From Cyprinodon diabolis (lineage: Eukaryota; Chordata; Actinopteri; Cyprinodontiformes; Cyprinodontidae), in contig CM060071.1 in the NCBI GenBank assembly GCA_030533445.1, positions 3,702,520 to 3,766,519 of the forward strand: a DNA stretch of 64,000 nucleotides, written 5' to 3'. A program made the position numbers and the translations under genes. This document shows positions 12,001-20,142 of this stretch, piece by piece. The notes under the pieces are model-generated. The model was not told the origin of the DNA. It did not search any database and saw only the letters and a program-made list of their open reading frames with translations. Positions within the stretch are counted from its first letter, which is position 1. Each line of letters begins with the position of its first letter.

Positions 12001-13679
12001 GATTATTTCAGTAATCTATTATTAAGGATTAATCTGACTGACTGTATCATCCCTAATGACAGTTAGGAAACAGCTAAAAAATAAGTTTTAAAGGAAAAGT
12101 CCGGTCATATTCAGAATTCAAACTTCTGAAAGTACTTTAAATATGAAATTATATTATGTTGTTCAATAAATGATCAGTGTTTTTAATTCAGAGTAATTTT
12201 CATCTGAATGTGCTTTACTGGAGGCATCCATGTTTGTCAAAGAACACTACTGCCACCTACTGGTTAGTGACATTGTCACGGTGCGGTATCGGCTGTTGAT
12301 CAAGTCCCAGTGCTGTATCTGGTGTTTGTCACAACGCGCTATTATCCAAGTCATCTTGAAAACATTCTTCTTCCAAATGTTGGCTACATATTACGTGTTT
12401 TTTCTCTGGCCAGAAGTTTGATGGCAAATCCTCCCTCTTCAAGTTGGCAATCAGAAAAATGAAATGACTCATGTTTTACTTTTTCCCGATGTTTTCCAGC
12501 ATCCAGCTGCCATGCACGTGGGCATTGTCAGTTTCACTATAGCTCTGGTGAATTTCAATGGTGAAGTCCTTTGGAAATCTAGGCTTACCGCACCGTGACG
12601 TCACTGCTGGAAGATGGCAGGAGGGAGGGGTTACTATATTTGGGCAAAAATGGCCGCTCCCAGACTCAGTGATTGCGACGAAAACTATTGTTTTTATTTT
12701 TTTACTGATTAAAGCTCAATTTTTTAAATCACCGCAAATGTATTAGTTTCAGGTGTAAATAATGATCCATTGATCATTCCTTGCTGACCGGACTTCTCCA
12801 TTAAATACCAGTAATCTAATTTAAGATTGAATCAAAAACAGTATTATTAATCATTATTAAAAAGATGACCAAGTTTTTTCCAGCTATGAGGGAGTAATCC
12901 AATCATTTTTCCCATGGATAATAACAAAAACATACGCTTACTAACACATCAGTTGGTTATGATATCAGACAAATAAACTAATGTCATAATTTACAGATAT
13001 TTATATGGATATTTATTTATATGGATTGTTGTCATATAATCCTAATTGATATTGCAGTGAATATTTGGGTATTTTCTAGTTTATAATTTGCATAATCCAC
13101 GAGATGTTAAATGTAAACATACTTGAGACGATGGCAGAACATGTCCATTATCTCCAGCAGTGATTTGACACACAGCTCCCGAGAAAAACCGTCAAACTGG
13201 AAAACATGAAAAAATCATGAAGCAGATATTAGGCTGTAATAACAAACTATAAGCCATTAGTTTACCTTGCTGATGGCTGTGAGCACACTGGAATAAGACA
13301 CCATCTGAGACAAATCACGAAGACTTATTTAATTAGCAGAACATAGTTTAACATCATGCTCAGTTATAGAACATTTTTTCTTCTACCTGTGAACTTATAG
13401 CATATTTAAGGTAGGACAAAATGAGTGGGTTGGGAGATGGTCCAATCATCGCTTGTTCCATCAGAGCCTCTGAAACACAGACAGAGCATTTAAACCCGAG
13501 GAGACAACGTCAGTAAATGGACTAATTTAATGTCAAGTGAGCATAAAACCTGCAAAGTTGAGGTAGTCCCACGTTGCCCCTTTAGGGAAGTTTTTCTTAA
13601 TGTTAATTGCCCATTGATAGTCACTCCATCGCTCCTTCCAAGCCTGTAAAATGGCTTGCTTTAAATTCACCACCTTCAT
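40..13679 (-). CDS. med24: Mediator complex subunit 24, 5' two thirds (17 coding exons, residues 1-602)
   Basis: MED24 (TRAP100) is a tail subunit of nuclear Mediator, linking DNA-bound activators, including nuclear receptors, to RNA polymerase II. Coding exons on the minus strand: 13679-13550 (ATG), 13469-13387, 13304-13266, 13196-13123, 11064-10841, 10714-10603, 10526-10376, 8221-8108, 7858-7805, 7716-7634, 7533-7447, 3767-3656, 3511-3369, 3284-3247, 3138-3056, 396-218, 139-40. All borders are GT-AG, phases fit, and the sum is 1,806 nt (602 codons). Family landmarks are MKVVNLKQAILQAWKERW at the start, CHGKAEECIGLCRALL (110-125), EGTEELKWTAFTFLK (~295-309), NANIQPNPGLILRAEPTVTN (~399-418) and KPASVRALLFDISFLMLCHV (~483-502). 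LXXLL receptor motifs lie at 343-347 (LTPLL), 447-451 (LDLLL) and 556-560 (LVTLL). The first human motif, near 128, reads VVWLL here. No stop or frameshift was seen. The C-terminal third lies beyond base 1. Confidence 0.97.
397..1635. other. Start of a large med24 intron, AT-rich
   Basis: Low-complexity A/T-rich intron sequence between the exons ending at 3056 and starting at 396. The only recognisable item is a CTCF-like core near 1588. Open frames here are short and look like chance. Confidence 0.6.
1588..1601 (-). promoter_or_regulatory. CTCF-like motif
   Basis: The plus strand reads GCGCCATCTGGTGG. Its complement, CCACCAGATGGCGC, fits the CTCF core CCASYAGRKGGCRS at every position. Occupancy cannot be judged from sequence. 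Confidence 0.4.
1640..2826. mobile_element. TTAA-inserted DNA transposon, family A copy 1
   Basis: The element is flanked by TTAA on both sides (1636-1639 and 2827-2830). Its terminal inverted repeats differ at one base: AGGCACACTATGCAAC on the left and AGGTACACTATGCAAC on the complement of the right. About 270 bp on the left and 165 bp on the right match the copy at 4802-5484. The middle is a different, nested element. TTAA duplications point to Kolobok- or piggyBac-type mobilisation. No transposase is present, so the copy is non-autonomous. Confidence 0.85.
1908..2660. mobile_element. Nested inverted-repeat element inside family A copy 1
   Basis: The left end GCTGCTTTCACACCGGACGC and the complement of the right end, GCTGCGTTCACACTGGACGC, are inverted copies with two mismatches. 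The block is absent from family A copy 2, where a different 250-bp middle occupies the position. No clear target duplication was found, so this is either an insertion with loss of host sequence or a recombined subfamily. Confidence 0.6.
4453..4766. mobile_element. Long palindromic (snap-back) MITE
   Basis: The two halves are near-perfect inverted copies. TACGGAAGAGGATTAGGGCC on the left is mirrored at the right end, and the similarity runs through the AGTTAACTGATTTT block to TAGTATGGGG. The centre has several units around CAGAATTCTGACTTTTTT. The same hexamer, CATTCA, lies directly outside both ends (4447-4452 and 4767-4772) and may be a target duplication. It sits in the med24 intron between the exons at 3767 and 7447. 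Confidence 0.75.
4802..5484. mobile_element. TTAA-inserted DNA transposon, family A copy 2
   Basis: It is flanked by TTAA at 4798-4801 and 5485-5488, with the same terminal repeats as copy 1. Its own middle (about 5070-5320) carries an ATG-led basic reading frame starting near 5108. That frame includes the stretch RVNIGQAFSEW and is followed by a possible splice donor, TTGTAAGTAA, near 5260. The frame may be a leftover 5' exon of an autonomous element. No catalytic domain was found. Confidence 0.85.
5489..7446. other. med24 intron sequence with degenerate repeats
   Basis: Between family A copy 2 and the exon at 7533-7447. A CTCF-like core, CCACTAGAGGGCGG, is at 5531-5544. Around 5690-5920 lies an old repeat with a 19-bp perfect inverted pair: TTTTGTATACACTCTGTGT at 5805-5823 and its complement at 5859-5877. 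The rest is A/T-rich and unassigned. Confidence 0.5.
5531..5544 (+). promoter_or_regulatory. CTCF-like motif
   Basis: CCACTAGAGGGCGG matches the CTCF core CCASYAGRKGGCRS at all positions. It is on the opposite strand to the motif at 1588, so the two point away from each other around the family A and palindromic elements. Confidence 0.4.
8222..9032. other. med24 intron with a short plus-strand open frame
   Basis: Intron sequence between the exons at 10526-10376 and 8221-8108. A 64-codon frame at 8827-9021 (plus strand) begins MQKGQRSISHFFK and has a PIP-box-like QRSISHFF. There is no sign of splicing or of homology beyond that motif. The frame is probably chance or a retro-fragment. Confidence 0.35.
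9033..9140 (+). repeat. Common teleost retroposon 3' tail
   Basis: The stretch carries GGCGACCTGTCCAGGGTGTA, CCCCGCCTCTTGCCCA, GACAGCTGGAGATAGGC and a GAAAATGAATGG end. This is the widespread tail of fish LINE/SINE families. Only the tail is present. Confidence 0.6.
9595..10298. mobile_element. TTAA-inserted DNA transposon, family B copy 1 (left end degraded)
   Basis: It is homologous over most of its length to 12092-12800 and 34422-35221, with shared blocks such as AACACTACTGCCACCTACTG and TTGATCAAGTCCCAGTGCTG. The right end reads GACTGGACTTTTCCT then TTAA (10299-10302). The left terminal repeat is missing or diverged, so the start is approximate. Two TGACGTCA sites lie in an internal inverted repeat (near 9662 and 10099). 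No transposase was found. Confidence 0.8.
11065..12091. other. med24 intron, AT-rich, no clear gene
   Basis: Left part of the intron between the exons at 13196-13123 and 11064-10841. Open frames at 11378-11897 are A/T-driven and show no family features. A 14-bp inverted pair, TGCCAATAGCTTTGGCAGCTATTGGCACA, sits near 11918-11946 as a small hairpin. Confidence 0.4.
12092..12800. mobile_element. TTAA-inserted DNA transposon, family B copy 2
   Basis: The element is flanked by TTAA at 12088-12091 and 12801-12804. The left end AGGAAAAGTCCGGTCA and the complement of the right end, TGGAGAAGTCCGGTCA, are inverted repeats with two mismatches. It lies in the same orientation as copies 1 and 3. The left CRE-like site is interrupted, and the right one (TGACGTCA, 12596-12603) is intact. 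Confidence 0.88.
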
Positions 13680-13926
13680 CCTAGTCGGACTCAACACCTG
13701 AAATAATAAAAAAACACACACAGAAAAGACGCATCTTGCAATAATTATATATCATAAAAACATCAAAAGCTTGCGCAATCCATTCACCAATTTGCCCGTC
13801 TGTTAGCCTGTTAGCCGTTAGCTGTTCATCACTCATTAAGTTTATTCTTTTAAAAACTACCTCAAAGTGCAGAGATGACGCTGCTTCACAGAAAAGCGGA
13901 AATGGATTTGCTAACACAAAGCTTAC

Positions 13927-13985
13927 CTTCTCCAATGATTTATTAAGGCTTTAACTGATTTTGTATACAAATCGATTGTGTCTAC
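13927..13985 (-). other. med24: med24 non-coding first exon (5' UTR)
   Basis: The minus strand has a good splice donor, GAGAAG then GTAAGC, with the last exon base at 13927. The next acceptor is TTTCAG at 13700-13698, which leads into 18 nt of leader (13697-13680) and the ATG at 13679. The 5' end is not defined by sequence. It is placed just downstream of the ETS/CRE cluster at 13988-14006. Confidence 0.7.
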
Positions 13986-14020
13986 TGACTTCCGGAAGTG
14001 ACGTCACCTACGTCAGAAGA
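13986..14020 (-). promoter_or_regulatory. med24 core promoter: ETS palindrome overlapping a CRE
   Basis: The palindrome ACTTCCGGAAGT (13988-13999) shares its last T with a full CRE, TGACGTCA (13999-14006). A second half site, CGTCA, follows at 14011-14015. No TATA box is evident. ETS plus CRE next to a short non-coding exon is a usual layout for housekeeping promoters. Both motifs are palindromic, so they could also serve transcription to the right. Confidence 0.65.
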
Positions 14021-14130
14021 CGCTTCTTCTTTTTAAGTTTAAATGACGGCTGGCAAACAAACTGGAGGTGTATTTACCGCCACCTACTGAGCTGAAGTTA
14101 AAACGTCGATGAAAATAAGGACAAACTGTA

Positions 14131-14185
14131 TAGAATAGAATAGAATAGAATAGAATAGAATAGAATAGAATAGAATAGAATAGAA
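14131..14185. repeat. (TAGAA)n microsatellite, 11 units
   Basis: Eleven uninterrupted TAGAA units about 130 bp upstream of the med24 promoter cluster. Such a tract is likely to vary in length between individuals. Confidence 0.97.
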
Positions 14186-14342
14186 AAAGAAAATAACAGA
14201 AAATCCCTTTGTTTTCCCACAATTCTGGGTTTACAGCAGCAAAGAGATTATAGAAAAAATGGTCCCACAAATATCGACATATATAGTGCATAAGAATAAC
14301 ATAATACTGAAGAGTATGTACGTATGTTTATACCTGAATATA

Positions 14343-15917
14343 CAGTGCCCTCCTCAGTTATTGTCACCCCTGTTTAAGATGTGGCCGAGGACTTAAAAAA
14401 ATTCTCTTTTTATTTTAAACAACAAAGAACCCAAATGCAAAAAAGAGAAAAATCCAACCTTTTATTTAAGTACATTACTTTGATGGTAAAAATAAAATCA
14501 CACATTTAGAAAGTAAAAAACATGAAATCGTGTGTTCCACAATTATTGGCTCCCCTGATGTTAATACTTTGTACAGCCCCCTTTTGCCAACAAGACAGCA
14601 CTTAATCTCCTATAACATTTCACAAGATTGGAGAACACAGAGAGAGGGATCTTTGACCATTCTTCTTTGCACAATCTTTCTAGATCATCCAGTGTCCTGG
14701 GTCCTCTCTTGTGCACTCTCCTTCTTAGCTCGCCCCACAGGTTTTCTATTGGGTTGATGTCTGGGGACTGAGATGGCCATGGGAGGACCTTGATTTCGTG
14801 ACTGCGGAACCATTTTTGTGGAGGTTTTTGCCACATGTTTCGGATCATTATCCTGCTGAAAGACGCACTTACGACCGATCTTCTGCTTTTTGACAGAGGC
14901 CATCAGGTTTTCATTTAAAATGTCCTGATATTTCCAAGCGTTCATGATGCCATGCACCCTAACAAGCTTCCCAGGGCCTTTGGAATAGGAACAGGCCCAC
15001 AGCATTACAGATCCTCCACCATACTTCACCGTGGGCATGAGGTGCTTTTCGGCATACTCATCTTTTGATTTACGCCAGACCCACTTAGAGCGTTTGTTGC
15101 CAAAAAGTTCAAAGCAAAGCACACGATCACAGTTGAAGTCCCAGTGCCGCTTACCAAAACTCTAGACGTTTACGTTTGTGAGTGTTGGTGAGAAAAGGCT
15201 TTCTCCTTACATGTCTTTCAAACAGCTTGTTGGCATGCAGAGAGCATCTGATGGTTGTTTTGGAGACTTTGTGACCCCAAGATTCCACTCTTTGTTTCAA
15301 TTCTGTGACAGTAAGCGTAGGACTTTTTTTAACTTCTCTAACCATCCCCCTCACTGTGCGTTGTAGCAAGATAAACTTGGGACCTCTTCCAGCCTTGTTT
15401 CTTACTGTTCCAGTTGTTTTAAACTTCTTAATGGTTCCTCTGACTGTAGATACAGGAAAGTTAAGGTGAGTGGCTATTATCTTGTTAGCATTGCCTGACT
15501 TATGAAGGTCGACGCACATCTGCCTTACTTGAATTGTGTGTTCTCTTGTCTTTGCCATGCTGTTTAATTGGTAAGAGAATTAGGCCTCTGCGTCACATCA
15601 TATTTATACCCCAGGGGAACAGGAAGTCATGGATAACTAATTAAAAGTTCCTAGATACCCTGATCAACTTTAGCAACTACAGAAAAACACGTTTAAAGGA
15701 AATCAATTACATTTTTTAGCTGAATTGTTAGGAGTGCCAATAATTGTTTTCTAAATGTGTGATTTTATTTTTACTATCAAAGTAATGTACTTAAATAAAA
15801 GGTTGTATTTTTCACTTTTTTGCATTTGGGTTTTTTGTTGTTTAAAAGAAAAGAAGAATTTTTTAAAGTCCTCTACCACATCTTAAACAGGGGTGCCAAA
15901 AATTGCGGAGGGCACTG
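14343..15917 (-). mobile_element. Tc1/mariner-type transposon, inactive
   Basis: A TA dinucleotide flanks each side (14341-14342 and 15918-15919). The ends are long inverted repeats beginning CAGTGCCCTCC; the inverted similarity extends more than 150 bp inward. The transposase runs on the minus strand. The 1.6-kb length is normal for the group. Confidence 0.95.
14561..15558 (-). pseudogene. Tc1-like transposase, frameshifted
   Basis: The start, MAKTREHTIQVRQMCVDLHK (15558), and the next ~110 residues form the paired helix-turn-helix DNA-binding part. A one-base shift near 15153 breaks the frame just after RLEF. The next part has YGGGSVMLWA and the second catalytic Asp in QQDNDPKH. Another shift near 14820 leads to the last part with SPDINPIENLW, the third catalytic position. 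The segment expected to hold the first catalytic Asp, before FELFG, appears to be deleted. The copy cannot make active enzyme. Confidence 0.92.
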
Positions 15918-15939
15918 TATACTTTAAATTCTTACTGAT

Positions 15940-16115
15940 GGTGGTCAAAAGGCCTGGTGGCACCAGTGTACGGCAGCCTTGCTTCTGTCAGTGAGCCCCA
16001 GGGCAGTTTGCCACCATCAGTGTGTGAATGGGTGAATTAATGAATGTAGTGTAAAGTACTTTGGTCAAGTCTCCTAACTTGGAATAGTGCTATATAAGTA
16101 TGGGCCATTTACCAT
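15940..16115 (+). repeat. Teleost retroposon 3' tail (LINE/SINE type)
   Basis: The run CATCAGTGTGTGAATGGGTG, then GTAAAGTACTTTGG and GCTATATAAGTATGGGCCAT, is the familiar tail of fish retroposons that end in a -GCGCTATATAAA- motif. Only about 175 bp is present. Family assignment is uncertain. Confidence 0.55.
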
Positions 16116-18154
16116 TTACATGTCATATTCAGGAGTCTTTTTACTGCCAGAGTCTGAAATATTTTCGAACGACCATTATGAGTAATTTGGCAAGAGAGTA
16201 AAAGAGTAATTTCCTTATTTCTTTAGACAAGACTCAAGCCTGTGGAAAATTCTTGTGCAGCCTGCTCTCAAAACAATAGGTGTTATTTTGGATTTATCAA
16301 AATCTCCCCTGGAAGTGCCCCCTGGCGGAAGGGCACAGAAGAACTAACCCCCCCACCATAACCGCAAACACCTGTGGATGCATCCAGAACTGTAGTGCCG
16401 GTTGATAAACTTCCATCTTATCAAGGACAACAGCCTGTGGACAGCATTCATGGACAAACTAAACAAACAGCACATACAACTAATGTCAGATTGACTTTCA
16501 TGTGGCTTCAGCCCCCGATGTTTTCCTTCTGCTGAAATGTTTGTCTTGTGTTACATGTGCTTATTGGGTTTTTGTTTTTTGTTTTTTATATCTCAAACTG
16601 CATCATCCTGTCAAAAAGTGTGAACTATGTTTTTTTCCCTCTACCTCTCCAATGTGGCTACTATCTTTCCACAGAATAACGGCAGCGCTATGGGGAACTG
16701 CCTCAGGATGGGGCCCTTGGCAGTCATAAGAACCAGCCAAACCTGCGGCACACATGGCATCAGTAGATAGTTCCCCCTTCCACCCCCACCCCAATTTATG
16801 TGATGTATGTGATGAACGGTTTGCACTGAAACTGAAATCTCGTTTACAATGCAATTTGTTGTTGACAATAAATAAATTGATTGATTGATATTTTCTTCTT
16901 TTCACCAAAATGTATTCAAGTTAATGAGAAAAACAGGCAAATATCTAAAACTTAACTGTGTAAGACCAAAAAAAAAAAAAAAAAAAAAACTGTGAAAGCA
17001 GAAAACAATATAATGTTTCATAATACTTCAAATTGGTGCATTAATGGTTTTCAGAAATTCCAATAAAGATGAATACTTTTCTCAGGATGAAGCTCAAAGA
17101 ATATTTATTTTTTTTCAATTTTGGGTGTATACATAGAGCATTCATTATGAGTCCAGAACTAATGTCCAACGACAGCCTAACTTATGCATAACACATAAGT
17201 TCATAATGCCCATGAAATGATGCACAAACGTTTTGTACTGTCCCTGACAAATAATCAAATAGATAAAAAAAATTAAATAAATAAATAAAAAGACCAGGAA
17301 AATATTTATTAAAATACAGGAATATGGAGGGTAAAAGGAAAAGAACAGAAAAAATACACTTCTCTCTCAAAAATGAAAATACAAAATCTGTAACAATAAT
17401 AAATAAAGAAAATAGAAAACTACCGTCAATAAAAATAATGGAAAAAAGATTCCCTATATATATGATCACAGTTGTTCTGACTTGCTGTTCTTCTAATGAA
17501 AATAATTTTAGAAAACACTCTGCTTTATTTGTGCCTAATCTCAAACACATATCAGCAGATTTATCCTTTGTACATTTATGTAAGCTAAAAAGACCCAGAT
17601 TGTTAAAATACGATTCACCCATCATGTGGTGATATTAATGCAGGTTTACTTTGACCCTTCTTTCTGTTAGTGGGATTATAATGATTCCTGGGTGGTGAAA
17701 GAGGAGCTCGGTTTGTCCATTAGAAAGTATTCACACAATCCTGATAATGGTAGCAGTGGCCTACAGGTGGGTCAATGATTCCCATTTCCATCATGACTCA
17801 TGTGCAAGCAGACTGAGTATTTGGAGTACAGAATGCAAATATAACTCAGGGTTCTGTTTGAAGGATGTATATGCAAAGCTAACAGAATTGATGTTTAGTA
17901 TTCTAAAGGAACGTACATAAATAGTCTTGCACAAGGAGGTGACACAGGAAGCACATGGACCATGGAGCAGTAAGAAGGAGAATGAAAGGAAGAGGAGAGG
18001 ATGGAAGAAACAAGAGCAGAACAGCGAGAACCAGTGAGAATATATGCTGAGGATGAGGGGGACATGAAAAGAAGATGATATAGGATGTAAGAAAGGAACA
18101 GCTGAGACAGAAAGAAGACAGAGGAGATGAGTACTTGTATGATTTGGTAAATTA
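16116..18154. other. Intergenic, mixed repeats, no gene recognised
   Basis: Contains a CTCF-like core at 16315-16328 (GTGCCCCCTGGCGG). A retroposon-like end at about 16800-16890 finishes in AATAAATTGATTGATTGA, a poly-A run lies at 16969-16989, and a purine-rich stretch spans 17930-18130. A 147-codon minus-strand frame at 17625-17182 is T-rich and hydrophobic by composition and does not resemble a known protein. Confidence 0.4.
16315..16328 (-). promoter_or_regulatory. CTCF-like motif
   Basis: The complement, CCGCCAGGGGGCAC, fits the commonly bound CTCF core. It lies 2.3 kb upstream of the med24 promoter cluster. Confidence 0.4.
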
Positions 18155-18216
18155 TAAATGCGTTGAGATGACGTATTGTGAATTGGCGCTATATCAATAA
18201 ACTAAATTGAAACTGA
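18155..18216 (+). repeat. L2-type LINE 3' tail fragment
   Basis: GTTGAGATGACG, GTGAATTGGCGCTATAT and AAACTAAATTGAAACTGAAT match the 3' terminus of the LINE at 30304-31424, so this is a tail-only copy of the same family. Confidence 0.75.
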
Positions 18217-18475
18217 ATTTTACTTTAGTACTACTGTGGATAACATTGTTCACCGCTGCAAATCAAATAGTATTAATATAATACTACCTCAAGCTTTTTA
18301 AGGTCATAAACTTAAAGGCTTAAAATTTTTCTTTTTTTAATGAAGTTGGACTTCTGAAATTTGTGGAGGATCAGGAGAATCAAATTAAACATCTAAACCC
18401 CAGAATCAGAAAACCAGTTTAAAAAGGCGTTTTAAATAAAAAAAATAAAGATAAAGTGGAATTTTTAATTTTTAA

Positions 18476-19940
18476 TGTAGACAGGCCAGAACGTAACAGG
18501 ACGGGTGCTGAGAAGGGAGCGGAGGAGAAGGAGAGACTGGAGGAAAAAGCCAGAAGAAGCAGTTAAAGAAACAGTAACGAAAAGAGACTGTTAAGCAGAT
18601 GTTTTGACCAAGTTTGTGGAGAAGTACAACACGGACTCTCCAGAAGATTTATAAGAGGCTTTTTGTTGGTTTGAGTGAGCTACTCAACCCAAGAAGACAA
18701 AACTTTGCTAAGCTAGCAGCAAGCTAACTGTGTGGCAGAGACTGTAACCCCTGGCTCACACCGACTCCGGTCTTACCGTTGCGGTGCGGTGGGTGCGGCG
18801 CCGCAGTGATTTCAAGTCATTAAAAAGACGTAAACCTCTCTCACCGGCTGCTGAGCTGTCCGGCCGCGGTTACCGAGACACTCCGGCGCTGCAGAAAATT
18901 CAGCAAGAAAGCTATCCTTGCGGCGTGCCGGAGCCCTCCGCAACAAGCTCTCGCAAATATCCTTATTTGGGCCGTGTTATCGCGTGAAGTTATGTGAACT
19001 CAAGTGAACTTCTGTTAAATCTCCGGACCTGTTGCCGGAGCCGCAGAGCCGCACCGCACCGTAGTCAAAAGGGCGGTGTGAGAGGGGGTGTGCGGGAGTT
19101 GCGGTCTCCGTCGGCTCGGTAACCGCACCGGAGCCAGTGTGAGCAAGGGGTAAGAGATTCACGTGGAGCTGCAGACGACGAGCGAGCACCGCATCTTCGG
19201 CATTGAAAGGGTCTTCATTTTCCTCCGACGGACTTTCTTCTCAACTCACTTTTTTCTACCATCCAGCTGTGTGTTCTGAGGTTTCAACGAACTCAAGCTA
19301 CACCCAGGCCTGCACCGAACACTAAAGGGTACCCATTTGGTTTAGAAAACTAATACGATTGCCGGCTTTAGTACTAAGGTGTGTGAGCCCACAAAATTTA
19401 GGTTTTTATTATTTGTGCATATTTCTGGTTCAGTGTTGTAATAAACCAAAAATAGGGATATCTCATTAACCTAGAAAAAAACATTTCAGTTAGATAATTT
19501 TCTATAAAAGAGGGAGAATTAAGTTACAGTTCCTGTGTAAACAAGAAGGGAATTCATCCTGAGTTTAACAATATGAAAGCATTTATTTTGAATATTTGTT
19601 TCCTTTAAAGAATAAGAAACTCTGATATTTGTATTTTATTTTTACATTGCTTTAATCATTTGGTATTCAGTAAATAATTGAGAATTGATTTTCTAAAACA
19701 GTGTGTGGTGTATTTTAATACCTTAAATGAGTAATTAATTTACTTTTGGTCGTAAAATCTTTATTAAACTTGTTAGTTCCTAGGTAAGTTAAAATAGTTC
19801 ATTGGTGTAAACTTAAAAGAGAAATTCAAAACAAATATTAAACGTGAGTTAATCAGGTTTAAGCATATTTGGACATTTATTTTTTAGATGAACCCAAAAG
19901 CCCTGCCCTCATCTCTATGATTACTGAGGGGAGCGCTACA
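18476..19940 (+). repeat. 5' LTR of the Gypsy element, truncated at its 5' side
   Basis: It corresponds base for base to 26288-27752 (constant offset 7,812). Differences seen: AAGGGA versus AACAGA near 18513, GTGTGAGCCC versus GTGTGGGCCC near 19385, and GAGCGCTACA versus GAGTGCTACA at the end. It ends CTACA. The part equivalent to 26066-26287, which includes the TGTAAC start, is absent. Confidence 0.93.
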
Positions 19941-19945
19941 TAAAA

Positions 19946-19963
19946 TGGAGGCACCGCTGGGAT
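19946..19963 (+). promoter_or_regulatory. Primer binding site, tRNA-Thr type
   Basis: TGGAGGCACCGCTGGGAT begins five bases after the LTR. Its complement, ATCCCAGCGGTGCCTCCA, equals the 3' end (with CCA) of vertebrate tRNA-Thr(AGT) as I recall it. It would prime minus-strand DNA synthesis. Confidence 0.75.
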
Positions 19964-20142
19964 AGTTTTGGATTTCTCAGTCTTAAAAAATTAAAAAAGG
20001 TTAATATAAAAAAGTTTCAGAGTTAAAATAACTAATTTAATTGCTAAGCTTTATACAAACAAAATAAAGATGGAAAAAACAGAACTAGTGTCAGTTAAAA
20101 CGCTGGTGCCGTGGTGAAGGGTTAGATGAGACTCATTCGCTT

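Noticed and set aside
14131..14185. TAGAA array considered as a regulatory array or CRISPR-like repeat
   Set aside because: Five-base units without spacers; a plain microsatellite in a eukaryotic genome.
17182..17625. 147-codon minus-strand frame with hydrophobic segments
   Set aside because: T-rich low-complexity sequence gives F/L/I-rich codons by chance; no domain, splice border or promoter, and an equally long plus-strand frame overlaps it.
18784..18987. 67-codon frame in GC-rich DNA, present twice (also 26596-26799)
   Set aside because: Both copies lie in the LTRs of the Gypsy element; the duplication is the LTR pair, not a gene family.
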